Shown here in pieces: positions 43,837 to 52,587 of a stretch of 64,000 nucleotides of DNA (positions are counted from its first letter, which is position 1; every line of letters starts with the position of its first letter). Position numbers and translations under genes: made by a program. Below the pieces are notes generated by a model that worked only from the letters and a program-made list of their open reading frames with translations, was not told the DNA's origin and ran no database searches. Where the stretch lies: the NCBI RefSeq assembly GCF_000425125.1, contig NZ_KE384310.1, positions 160,014 through 224,013 of the forward strand, given 5' to 3'. Origin of the DNA: Paenibacillus taiwanensis DSM 18679 (GTDB lineage: Bacteria; Bacillota; Bacilli; Paenibacillales; Paenibacillaceae).

Positions 43837-43971
43837 GTGACCACTGTAAAAGGATATGCAATACGAACAGGTATGAATATTCGCACGGTTCAGCGCATGT
43901 GTGAAGATGGAAGATTAAAGGCTAAGTATGAATATGGAGTTTGGTTAATAGAATATGATCCTGAGGAGTAG
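43837..43971 (+). CDS. Small HTH domain protein (44 aa), possibly the tail of a frameshift fusion
   Basis: GTG 43837 has no ribosome site. The product (TTVKGYAIRTGMNIRTVQRM CEDGRLKAK) is a MerR/excisionase-like HTH. It lies in the -1 frame relative to the upstream 72-aa gene and is open all the way from the slippery site. Confidence 0.6.
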   Translation: MTTVKGYAIRTGMNIRTVQRMCEDGRLKAKYEYGVWLIEYDPEE

Positions 43972-44013
43972 CATATGATGCTGCTCTTTTTATTTTATCT
44001 GGAGGTGAACATT

Positions 44014-44550
44014 ATGGCAGGAGAAGAGAAAGGAAAATACTATTCACATGTCGAGCCCAAACTCCTGCTTATAGAAGCTTGGGCAAGGGATGGGGTAATA
44101 GACGAGGAGATAGCAAAAAACCTTGGTATAGCTTATTCCACATTGAGAGACTACATAAAGAAGCACTCGGCACTTTCGGCAGCCTTAAAAAGAGGGAAAG
44201 AAGTCGTTGACGTAGAGGTAGAGAATGCATTATTAAAACGAGCACTTGGCTATCAATACGACGAAGTTACCAAAGAATTAAAGACAGTCATTGATGAAGA
44301 AAAAGGGCCAATAGATATATTGGTTGAAACAAAGCGAGTAACCAAAGAAGTTCAACCAGACACAACAGCGCAAATATTCTGGCTGAAGAACAGACGACCA
44401 CAAGCGTGGAGAGACAAACAGGAAGTTGGTCTATCAGGTGGCTTAAACAACACAACGCAGGATCTATCTGACATGACTCCAGATGAAAGGAGGGCGAGAA
44501 TAGATGAGCTTAACCGCCGCCGAGGAATTGGAGCTCCTGCAGCTACTTGA
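44014..44550 (+). CDS. terS: Terminase small subunit
   Basis: About 178 aa from ATG 44014 (GGAGGTGAAC upstream). The N-terminal HTH (DEEIAKNLGIAYSTLRDYIK) binds the pac/cos site; the C-terminal part (TAQIFWLKNRRPQAWRDKQ) is typical for small terminases. It overlaps terL by 47 bases. Confidence 0.88.
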   Translation: MAGEEKGKYYSHVEPKLLLIEAWARDGVIDEEIAKNLGIAYSTLRDYIKKHSALSAALKRGKEVVDVEVENALLKRALGYQYDEVTKELKTVIDEEKGPIDILVETKRVTKEVQPDTTAQIFWLKNRRPQAWRDKQEVGLSGGLNNTTQDLSDMTPDERRARIDELNRRRGIGAPAAT

Positions 44551-46003
44551 GGACGAGGAAAGATACCAAGCAGCTAATGACTATTATGAGTATGTAAAAT
44601 ACGTTCACGCTGGCATGTATGGATACACAAGGCATGGTGAATATGTATGTCGCATGCTGAATGATGCAATGGTGAAACGAAAGAAAATGTTTGCTGGCGA
44701 GATACAGATGGAGATACAGTACATCCAGATATCGATGCCACCACAGCATGGTAAGTCGATGCACATCACTGAGACGTTACCGAGCTTCTTCCTAGGACAT
44801 TTTCCAGACCACGGTGTAATCGAGATAAGCTATAACGAGGGTTATGCTGAGAAGTTTGGTGGCAAGAACAAGGACAAAGTTGAAAGGCACGGTCCTGAGT
44901 TGTTTGGAATTGATGTAGCAGGTGATACACGCTCTAAGAGTGAGTGGGCGATATCAAAGGATGGTAAAAAGACTCGTGGAGGTATGATATCTCGCGGTAT
45001 TATGTCTGGCGTTACGGGTTCTTCATGGGGTGATTGTATCATCGTCGATGACCCGATCAAGAACCGCGAGGAAGCAAACAGCGAGACGATCAGGAACAAG
45101 CATTGGGCAGAATGGCAGGACTCGCTATCTACTCGTATCCATCCAGGTGCTATTGTTATCATCATCATGACTCGCTGGCATGAAGACGACTTATGCGGGC
45201 GTTTACGAAATCCTGAGTACGCGAATCCACTACCATGGCAGATAGTCAACCTCCCACTAGAGGCTGAGGAGTACGACCAGTTAGGACGTGCGCCGGGTGA
45301 ACCGTTATGGCCTGAACAATATGGTTACGATTTTATTGCAGTACGTAAGACATATCCAAGCAGTTTTAATGCGTTGTATCAGGGGCGTCCTACATCTCAA
45401 GAAGGTAACATGCTCAAACGCGATTGGTGGCAGTATTACGATGTGTTACCGCCGATTGCATCTAAGTTGATAAGCATTGATGCTGCGTTTAAGGACAACG
45501 ATGACAGCGACTTTGTTGTTATACAGGTATGGGGCAAGAACAGGGCTAACATGTACCTTATCGATCAGGTACGGGCAAGGATGAACTTCAAGGCGACTGT
45601 ACAGTCAATACGAAACATGCACATAAAGCATCCCGATGCAGCTTGGAAGTTGATTGAGGATAAGGCGAATGGTTCTGCCATCATATCAACGCTACACAGC
45701 GAGATAGGCGGCATCATACCTATTAACCCTGAGGGTGGTAAGGTTGCCCGTGTTAACGCTGTATCGGCGTTTATAGAGAGTGGCAATGTGTTTCTACCAA
45801 GGCGAGCAGAATGGATACATGACTTTGTTGAGGAGGCCGCGAGCTTCCCTAACGGTAAACACGATGACCAAGTGGATGCTATGTCTCAAGCACTGAACAG
45901 ATTTATTTACTTTAGTGGTGATATACCAGAGTCTAACAAGCAAGTCACACCGTTCCCATTCCGGACGGACGAACCTAGCGGAGGTGAGTATGTGTCATGG
46001 TAG
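44504..46003 (+). CDS. terL: Terminase large subunit
   Basis: A 499-aa motor. ATPase half: Walker A-like SMPPQHGKS, Walker B CIIVDDPIK, TRWHEDDL; nuclease half: SIDAAFKDNDDSDF and the late acidic KHDDQVDAMSQAL. It packages DNA into the procapsid. ATG 44504 with AGGAGGGCG upstream. Confidence 0.93.
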   Translation: MSLTAAEELELLQLLEDEERYQAANDYYEYVKYVHAGMYGYTRHGEYVCRMLNDAMVKRKKMFAGEIQMEIQYIQISMPPQHGKSMHITETLPSFFLGHFPDHGVIEISYNEGYAEKFGGKNKDKVERHGPELFGIDVAGDTRSKSEWAISKDGKKTRGGMISRGIMSGVTGSSWGDCIIVDDPIKNREEANSETIRNKHWAEWQDSLSTRIHPGAIVIIIMTRWHEDDLCGRLRNPEYANPLPWQIVNLPLEAEEYDQLGRAPGEPLWPEQYGYDFIAVRKTYPSSFNALYQGRPTSQEGNMLKRDWWQYYDVLPPIASKLISIDAAFKDNDDSDFVVIQVWGKNRANMYLIDQVRARMNFKATVQSIRNMHIKHPDAAWKLIEDKANGSAIISTLHSEIGGIIPINPEGGKVARVNAVSAFIESGNVFLPRRAEWIHDFVEEAASFPNGKHDDQVDAMSQALNRFIYFSGDIPESNKQVTPFPFRTDEPSGGEYVSW

Positions 46004-46284
46004 ATAGATGGCCTAAAGATACTGAATTTAGCGATAAAATGATAGAAAAATTAAATGAAACTTATCTGAGTTGGGGACGCTATATGCCTGATGAGTCATC
46101 AGATTATGTTGAAAGAAGGAAAGAAGAAGTTTATGAAAAGGCTAAGCTATCTTTAGAGGAAAGAGGAAGAAACATTGCCGATTTAATCATTGAATTTGAT
46201 ATATGCCACTTCTCAGCGAATATTGACCCTCTGGATTTTAGCTTTTTAGTTGGATTGAAGGAGGTTGAAACAACCGATGGATGA
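45997..46284 (+). CDS. 95-aa phage protein, unknown function
   Basis: ATG 45997 follows GGAGGTGAG. Helical and charged (VERRKEEVYEKAKLSLEERG). It sits between the terminase and portal genes. Confidence 0.6.
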   Translation: MVDRWPKDTEFSDKMIEKLNETYLSWGRYMPDESSDYVERRKEEVYEKAKLSLEERGRNIADLIIEFDICHFSANIDPLDFSFLVGLKEVETTDG

Positions 46285-46468
46285 AGCACTTAGACTGGGA
46301 GAACTACTCAAACTACCGAACCTTGAAGCAGATACGATCAAGCTCATCAATGAGAAGATGCGTATCTTTATCGGTGACGCCCAGCCACTCACTGGTGCGC
46401 AGAAACAAGAGTTTGAGAATGATTTGCATGATTATCTTTTCGGTGCAGCTAAGAAGGCAGGTGAGTAG
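46277..46468 (+). CDS. 63-aa phage protein, unknown function
   Basis: ATG 46277 overlaps the previous stop; AAGGAGG is 12 bases upstream. Helical (LGELLKLPNLEADTIKLINE). Its stop abuts the portal ATG. Confidence 0.6.
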   Translation: MDEALRLGELLKLPNLEADTIKLINEKMRIFIGDAQPLTGAQKQEFENDLHDYLFGAAKKAGE

Positions 46469-48229
46469 ATGCAAGACAATGTTGTAGTCGATAAGCTAGC
46501 TGGTGAAATAGAAAGGCAGCACAAAGAGGGAACGAGTTACTTCCGAAGGGTAGGGTTCCTAACAAAATGGCCTGAGTATGAGAGATTTAAAGCTAGTGAT
46601 CAGTGGCCAGAACCAACTGCTCGTAATAAACATTTACCTCGACCTGTCTTTAACATCATAGAAATGATTGAAGATCACAAGGTAGCTAATGTTATGAGTG
46701 AGCAAATTAACATGATTTACTCAACTCAAGAGAGGGATCCGCAACAGGATGAAGATGATGATGGAGAGTTATTCTCCCGTTACTCTGCATCAACTTGGGA
46801 ACGTCTCAAACAGGATGAAATGAATGAAGAAGGTTTACAGATAGCAGCAAACACAGGTACGGGAATATGGCACTACTTTTGGGACAATGATCTCAAAGGA
46901 GGTAATAAATATTTATGGGTTGGTGAAATGGAAGGTGAAATACTTGATCCCATAAATGTATTTTTTGGAAATCCACAACAGAGAAACGTTCAAAAACAGC
47001 CATATATACTCGTAAGTAGCAGAGAAGATATTAAGGCTGTTAAGGATTACGCTCGATCAAATGGTTTGTCTACAGAAATGGTGGCCCAGATCAAGCCTGA
47101 CAAAGATACACAAGATGAGGGCTATGATATGGCGAAGATTGAATTAAATGATAATGGAAAAGTTACAGTGTTCACGAAATACTGGAAAGGCAAGGATAAA
47201 GAAACTGGTGAAAGTAATATTTATTTTTGTAAGGTAGCAAGTGGTATGACCATAAAAAAGCCAATCAATACACGTCTCACAAGGTATCCATTAGCTATTA
47301 TGCAGTGGAAAAGACGTAAGAAATCTATACATGGAATCGGAGATACAGAAGGTTTGATCCCGAATCAGAAAGCTATCAATTTAATGTTTGCAATGGAATT
47401 GATGTCTGCACAGAATACAGGATTTCCTAAGTTGCGTTACAAGGCTGGGGCTATTGACCCAAGCAAAATTACCAATGCAATTGGTGAGATGATTGAGGAT
47501 AGATCACCACCAGGTAGCGTTGGAGTTGACTTCATGAATCCAGGATCAACATCAGGTCAGGCTATGAGATTGGTTGAAGCAATAGTTTCTTATACACGGC
47601 AGATGTCTGGCGCTGATGAAGCTGCCACTGGTAAAGCACCATCTGCCGATCTAAACGCCACTGCAATTATGCTTCTCCAAAAGGCTGCTGCTATACCAAT
47701 TGAGTCCATTAAGCGGCGTTTTTACAGTCTAATTGAGGATATTGGACGCATATGGGAGGACTTCTGGAAGGTTAAATACAATTTGCCACGAAAAGTTATT
47801 TTAAAGGACAATAATGGGGATGAGTATGCTACAGAGTTCAATGGATCTTCATACCGTGGCGTTGAGTTTGATCTTAAGATTGATGTTGGACCATCATCAA
47901 CATATAGTGAGTCTTTAGTTCTTTCTAGCCTTAATGAGGCGAGAGCTAGGGGAGATATCAATTACGAGCAATACTTACGCTATGCTCCTAAGACGGTTGT
48001 TCCATATCGCGACCGACTCATGAAGGAGTTGGAGCAGAAAAAAGGTATCGTGACCATGATTGAGCAGATGATTGCACAAATGCCACCACAAGAGCAGGAA
48101 CAGTTTGCAGCAATGACGCCAGAACAGCAATTACAGTTCGTACAAGCTATGATAGCACCACCGCCACCACAAGGTGTGCCACCTGAAGCTGTACAACAAC
48201 CTAATATGATGCCAGAGATTGGCATGTAA
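46469..48229 (+). CDS. Portal protein, P22-like (podovirus type)
   Basis: 586 aa. The long N-terminal core (KRRKKSIHGIGDTEGLIPNQ, MSGADEAATGKAPSADLNAT) resembles the P22 gp1 group of portals; the C-terminal tail is Gln/Pro-rich (AQMPPQEQEQFAAMTPEQQL). It forms the dodecameric DNA gate of the head. Normal size for the group. Confidence 0.85.
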   Translation: MQDNVVVDKLAGEIERQHKEGTSYFRRVGFLTKWPEYERFKASDQWPEPTARNKHLPRPVFNIIEMIEDHKVANVMSEQINMIYSTQERDPQQDEDDDGELFSRYSASTWERLKQDEMNEEGLQIAANTGTGIWHYFWDNDLKGGNKYLWVGEMEGEILDPINVFFGNPQQRNVQKQPYILVSSREDIKAVKDYARSNGLSTEMVAQIKPDKDTQDEGYDMAKIELNDNGKVTVFTKYWKGKDKETGESNIYFCKVASGMTIKKPINTRLTRYPLAIMQWKRRKKSIHGIGDTEGLIPNQKAINLMFAMELMSAQNTGFPKLRYKAGAIDPSKITNAIGEMIEDRSPPGSVGVDFMNPGSTSGQAMRLVEAIVSYTRQMSGADEAATGKAPSADLNATAIMLLQKAAAIPIESIKRRFYSLIEDIGRIWEDFWKVKYNLPRKVILKDNNGDEYATEFNGSSYRGVEFDLKIDVGPSSTYSESLVLSSLNEARARGDINYEQYLRYAPKTVVPYRDRLMKELEQKKGIVTMIEQMIAQMPPQEQEQFAAMTPEQQLQFVQAMIAPPPPQGVPPEAVQQPNMMPEIGM

Positions 48230-48230
48230 C

Positions 48231-48262
48231 AGGCCCTTGGTGAGATTCCAATGGGCCTTTTC
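48231..48262 (+). terminator. Hairpin terminator after the portal gene
   Basis: AGGCCC(TTGG)/(CCAA)GGGCCT followed by TTTT, inside the late operon. Confidence 0.6.
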
Positions 48263-48306
48263 TATATATAAAATTTGCGCCAACCATAGCGCAAGGAGGT
48301 TTTAAC

Positions 48307-49086
48307 ATGTACGAAGAATCCGCCAACCAAAGCGGTTATGAGCAACAAAATACAGTAGTTGAGGCACAACAAGAGTTTACAGAGCCAACCGATAACGGGC
48401 AAGAATCCCCACCACAGGAGCAGCCCAAAGGTATAACTGTTAAATACAACAAAGAAGACCGTTTTATCGCTGACGAAGAAGTGTCTACATGGGTACAAAA
48501 AGGCCTTAACTATGACAAGGTATCGGAACGAGCAAAGGAAGCCGAACGATACCAACAAATGGTGGATCGTACAGCACGATACTATGGCTATGACAACCCA
48601 GATGACTACATGGCAGCGCTGGAACAAGCTGAAACGGAACGTCGCATACAACAAGAGGCTGAAAAGTTGGGCGTGGATGAGGAAGTTATCCGCAATCACC
48701 TACAGCCACTAAACCAGAAGCTAAGCGAGTATGAACGGCAGCTAAAAGAGATTAAAGAGCAAGAGATGATACGCAGTATTGATGCTGATATACAGCGTTT
48801 ATCTGGCGTATATCCTGATTTTGATAAGTACAAGCAAGCAGCATTCGAACTAGCATCAAGTCGCGGTTACTCGTTAGAGGACGCATACAAAATATCATCG
48901 TATGAGGACCGCTTGAACGCTGCAAAGTTAGAAGCGCAAAACGAAACAATACGCAATTTACAACTAAACGCCGCCAGTTCTACAGGTGCTCTCGGGGCTG
49001 ATGCGCCAGAACAAGCATCTGGTTACTCTGCTATGTCAGCAGCAGAGAAAAAAACCTTTAGAGAGCAAAATAGACGACGGATGTAA
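48307..49086 (+). CDS. Scaffold-like protein
   Basis: 259 aa, acidic, Gln/Glu-rich and mostly coiled coil (EQAETERRIQQEAEKLG, NQKLSEYERQLKEIKEQ), placed between portal and capsid. GCAAGGAGG precedes the ATG. The fold and place match head scaffold proteins. Confidence 0.8.
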   Translation: MYEESANQSGYEQQNTVVEAQQEFTEPTDNGQESPPQEQPKGITVKYNKEDRFIADEEVSTWVQKGLNYDKVSERAKEAERYQQMVDRTARYYGYDNPDDYMAALEQAETERRIQQEAEKLGVDEEVIRNHLQPLNQKLSEYERQLKEIKEQEMIRSIDADIQRLSGVYPDFDKYKQAAFELASSRGYSLEDAYKISSYEDRLNAAKLEAQNETIRNLQLNAASSTGALGADAPEQASGYSAMSAAEKKTFREQNRRRM

Positions 49087-49105
49087 AAAAGGAGAATGAT
49101 TATTC

Positions 49106-50071
49106 ATGCCAACTAACGTTCAAGGTTATAACTCAGGTTCAGGTGTCAACGCACTTACAGCGGAACAACATGTATTTTTCCAGGATGAAATGCTTGATCG
49201 TCTTATTCCAGAGTTGCACTGGACAGAATTCGGTGAAAAAAAGAATATTCCAAAACGTAAAGGTGCAACTACAAACTTCCGTCGACTGAATAGCTTGGCA
49301 GAAGTTAAAACTGAATTGCCAGAGGGAACAACACCAGATGGAGTGGACCTGAACATCACAGCGATCAACGCAACCGTTAAATGGTATGGTAGTTGGACGA
49401 AGATTTCTGATCCTATTGATCTGGCCGGTTATGATCCATTGATGCAAGAAACAGCTGGTCTTATGGGAGAAAACGCTGGTCAGTCCATGGACCTGATTGT
49501 TCGTGATGTATTATCTGCAGGAACAAATGTTATGTATGCAAACGGCAAACTGTCTCGTGCTACTATAGCTGCTACCGACAAGATCACTATGGCAGATGTA
49601 ATCAAAGCGCGTAGAGCGCTGCGCAGAGCAAGAGTTAAGCCTATTCGCTTGCCTAACGGAGCTGGTACAGGTTATGTGGCTCTGATCCATGTAGATGTAG
49701 CTTCTGACCTAATGCAAACAGATGAGTGGAAAAAGGCTAATAACGAAAACAACACAAAACACTGGATGGACGGCGTGCTTGGAAAGATGTATGGCATCTG
49801 GTTTGTCGAAGTAGACAATGGTGTAGAATTTGATGGTGCTGGTGCTACTGGTGCTGATGTATACGGTACTATTTTCTTGGGACGTGGAGCTTATGGACTG
49901 GCTGATATTAATGGAAGTGGTAAGCCAGATATCATCGTCCATACGGCAGGTAGTGCAGGTAGTGCAGATCCAATGAACCAATTCAACACTATCGCTTGGA
50001 AATGTGCATTTACAGCAGTCCGCTTGCAAGAACTCGCCATTTTACGATATGAGTCAGGCGCATCTGTATAG
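49106..50071 (+). CDS. Major capsid protein, N4-gp56 family
   Basis: 321 aa. The stretch FRRLNSLAEVKTELPEGTTP, with a following KWYGSWTKISDPIDLAGYDP, is the N4-gp56 family signature; the rest is a typical HK97-fold coat protein (DVIKARRALRRARVKPI and C-terminal RLQELAILRYE). AAGGAGAATG precedes the ATG. Likely the main virion protein. Confidence 0.88.
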   Translation: MPTNVQGYNSGSGVNALTAEQHVFFQDEMLDRLIPELHWTEFGEKKNIPKRKGATTNFRRLNSLAEVKTELPEGTTPDGVDLNITAINATVKWYGSWTKISDPIDLAGYDPLMQETAGLMGENAGQSMDLIVRDVLSAGTNVMYANGKLSRATIAATDKITMADVIKARRALRRARVKPIRLPNGAGTGYVALIHVDVASDLMQTDEWKKANNENNTKHWMDGVLGKMYGIWFVEVDNGVEFDGAGATGADVYGTIFLGRGAYGLADINGSGKPDIIVHTAGSAGSADPMNQFNTIAWKCAFTAVRLQELAILRYESGASV

Positions 50072-50080
50072 ATAACAATG

Positions 50081-50110
50081 AGGGGTCCTTTCGGGCTCCT
50101 TTACTTTTTA
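50081..50110 (+). terminator. Hairpin terminator after the capsid gene
   Basis: AGGGGTCC/GGGCTCCT (8 bp with two wobbles, TTTC loop) followed by TTTACTTTTT. Confidence 0.5.
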
Positions 50111-50123
50111 GGAGGGATTATTA

Positions 50124-50420
50124 ATGGCTAAACAAATAGAATTTGATGAACAAAACGAAGAGCAAAAGGCGAAGGAAGCTGAAAAGTCTACTCTACAGCA
50201 GCTTAAAGAAATGGAACAAGTACCAATTCACATACCCGAAGATCCTGTTAATGAGGACGATAAGGTAGTTGTTGTAGGAATTAATGGTGTGTTCTGGCCT
50301 ATTGAACGCGGGAAAGAAACAATGGTTCCAAAAGTAATTGCAGAAATATACCGAGATTCATATGAACGAACTCGGAAAGTCGAGAAACGCATGAACAGTA
50401 CCGATAAGGAAATCAAGTAA
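50124..50420 (+). CDS. 98-aa head-associated phage protein, unknown function
   Basis: ATG 50124 with AGGAGGG upstream. Acidic start (QNEEQKAKEAEKSTLQQLKE) and a later beta motif VVVVGINGVFWPIERGK. Position after capsid suggests head decoration or connector; not proven. Confidence 0.6.
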   Translation: MAKQIEFDEQNEEQKAKEAEKSTLQQLKEMEQVPIHIPEDPVNEDDKVVVVGINGVFWPIERGKETMVPKVIAEIYRDSYERTRKVEKRMNSTDKEIK

Positions 50421-50426
50421 TGTGAC

Positions 50427-50453
50427 AAAGGCCCCGTAATGGGGCTTTTTTGT
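50427..50453 (+). terminator. Intrinsic terminator in the late operon
   Basis: AAAGGCCCC/GGGGCTTTTTT, perfect stem with a five-base loop. Confidence 0.8.
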
Positions 50454-50471
50454 CTATTAAGGGGTGAAACT

Positions 50472-51053
50472 ATGACGTTACAAGAGATACTTGACGAGAT
50501 AAAAGAAAAATACTCACATGACCTACCCAATAACAGCGTGATTCGCAAGATTAACATAGTACAACAAGAGTTGTTCAGGACGACGTTCCGCATCAATACT
50601 ATGATGGGGTACGACATACTAAAGGACGTATTTGCTTATCCACTACCATGTGCTAGATCAAACGTAATTGATGTGCTGGTCAATGATCAAGAGTACATCT
50701 ATCAGGACGTAAAAAAAGGTGCCAACGTGCCGTTCTATTACTTTACCGATGGTGATGATTTAGGTATTTATCCAACACCATCAGAGGACAGCACAGGCGG
50801 TCTGGTAGTGTTCTATAATCGAGAGCCGCGAAAACTTACGACATCTGACTTAGCATTAGAACCGGATTTGGATGCAGACTTTCACACGTTACTGATTTAT
50901 GGTGCCCTTGTGCAGATTTGCGAAAGCTTTAATGATATCGCAATGGTCAACAACTTTGCAGCCAGATACAACGGTATCATTGATGAGTTTAATAAAGTAA
51001 ATGATGAGACACCTGATTACCCAGTAATCGAAGATGTAATGGGGGTGTGGTAG
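50472..51053 (+). CDS. Tail adaptor / head-closure protein
   Basis: About 193 aa from ATG 50472 (AAGGGGTG upstream). FYYFTDGDDLGIYPTPSEDS and LLIYGALVQICESFNDIAMV match adaptor proteins that join the portal to the tail in short-tailed phages (P22 gp4/T7 gp11 analogues). Confidence 0.7.
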   Translation: MTLQEILDEIKEKYSHDLPNNSVIRKINIVQQELFRTTFRINTMMGYDILKDVFAYPLPCARSNVIDVLVNDQEYIYQDVKKGANVPFYYFTDGDDLGIYPTPSEDSTGGLVVFYNREPRKLTTSDLALEPDLDADFHTLLIYGALVQICESFNDIAMVNNFAARYNGIIDEFNKVNDETPDYPVIEDVMGVW

Positions 51054-52583
51054 ATGAGCCATACTAGTCAATTAGTTGCTGCACAATACCGGAACGGTGA
51101 ACTAAACAAACGAATGTTTGGGGATGCATTTTATATTGCAACTGCATATGGTGTATTTCCAGATGGATCAAATGTCACAAGCCAACTTCAAGCGCTAGTA
51201 TCATTGGCTAAGTCACAAAACAGAAGTACAATTTTTTTCCCACATGGCGATTACTATGTAACTCAATTGTCAGATTATGAGGGTATTTATTTCTTTGGCG
51301 ATAACTCCAAGTTTGTAGGAGGATTTGCAGAGGAAATTTATCAAATTGGTGTAAGCAAAAATATGAACTTAATATATCTGCCATATAAAATCATGACGTC
51401 TGTTGATACGTTCAACGACCTGAGGAACTGGTACCCAACAGACGATACTGGGGTAAAGAACAAAGATTGGGTCGTGCAAGATAACAAACTTAAAATTAAC
51501 CCTGAGAACGTTACAAATAGTCTGTGGAACAACTACAAAATGCAGGATGGTAAGCTATCGCTGATTTGGGAGAATCCTGTTATATCAAATGAAAATCTCA
51601 CCTATGTTGGTATCTTATTCAGAGGAAACTCCTTTAAAGATTACTACAGTGCTCACTTTTATGCAGGTAATTATTCTTCGAATGCAAACAAAGTGATCAT
51701 ATCAAAAACAACGAATGGCTCTCTAAATGTCTTGGCACAGACTACGCTCATAGACCCTAGTGCTATGTTAAAAGACAATACTAATATCAACCTAGAAGTA
51801 GAGTTCTATGGCTCTTATGTACAAGTATTTGTTAATGGCAAAAAAGTATTGGAGTATGTAGGGTCTAACGATTCCAATGTAGGCCTATTTGGGATACAAC
51901 TTCCACCGTCAAGTATGCCTGGTAATAGCAGTTCTCAGTTGTCTAACTTTTGTATGAAAGAGTGGAAGTATGACGATTTTAAATTAGATATCAAGGATAT
52001 GTTGGTTGCAGGAGATAGCATTGCATTAGGTATTGGTGCAAGCTCAAATGATAAAACGTGGATATCAATATTCGGTACTAAGATAAGAAATGTTATCCCA
52101 GATTTGAATATAACAAATATTGCAATTGGTGGTCTAAATACAACGGAAGTAATGATAGAACTCGGAAATTATCTGAACCAAGATCCATATAAGTATCAAG
52201 CTATTCTGATTTCATGTGGTACAAACAATGCAAGATACGACAACAATAAAAGAACTACATTCGAGGTTGCTCAATCAAATATTTGCAGCATGATTAAATT
52301 CATTAAAAATAGTAATGCTATACCGATTTTATGTATTCCACCAAACTTTGTGTATAACGTACATGAGTTATATCCTCAAACGTACGCCAGTGATTCATAT
52401 GACTATTTTCAGAAACTTGTCAAAATGATAAGAAATGTTGGTATCAGTGAAAAAGTCATTGTGATTGATAACTATCAGTTATTTAACAACAATTCTTCAT
52501 TTTTGAGTGATGGTGTTCATCCTAACGATGATGGCTACAGACTGATGGCGGACAACTTATATACTACATTGTTGGGTGGGTGA
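51054..52583 (+). CDS. Tailspike with C-terminal SGNH hydrolase domain
   Basis: 509 aa. An N-terminal head-binding part with a pectate-lyase-like start (YGVFPDGSNVTSQLQALVSL) precedes a jelly-roll/lectin-like middle (residues ~130-300). The C-terminal third is an SGNH/GDSL esterase: VAGDSIALGIG (Ser block), ISCGTNNARYD, and SDGVHPNDDGY (Asp-x-x-His). It probably binds and deacetylates a host surface polymer. ATG 51054 overlaps the previous stop (TAGATG). Confidence 0.85.
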   Translation: MSHTSQLVAAQYRNGELNKRMFGDAFYIATAYGVFPDGSNVTSQLQALVSLAKSQNRSTIFFPHGDYYVTQLSDYEGIYFFGDNSKFVGGFAEEIYQIGVSKNMNLIYLPYKIMTSVDTFNDLRNWYPTDDTGVKNKDWVVQDNKLKINPENVTNSLWNNYKMQDGKLSLIWENPVISNENLTYVGILFRGNSFKDYYSAHFYAGNYSSNANKVIISKTTNGSLNVLAQTTLIDPSAMLKDNTNINLEVEFYGSYVQVFVNGKKVLEYVGSNDSNVGLFGIQLPPSSMPGNSSSQLSNFCMKEWKYDDFKLDIKDMLVAGDSIALGIGASSNDKTWISIFGTKIRNVIPDLNITNIAIGGLNTTEVMIELGNYLNQDPYKYQAILISCGTNNARYDNNKRTTFEVAQSNICSMIKFIKNSNAIPILCIPPNFVYNVHELYPQTYASDSYDYFQKLVKMIRNVGISEKVIVIDNYQLFNNNSSFLSDGVHPNDDGYRLMADNLYTTLLGG

Positions 52584-52587
52584 TCAC

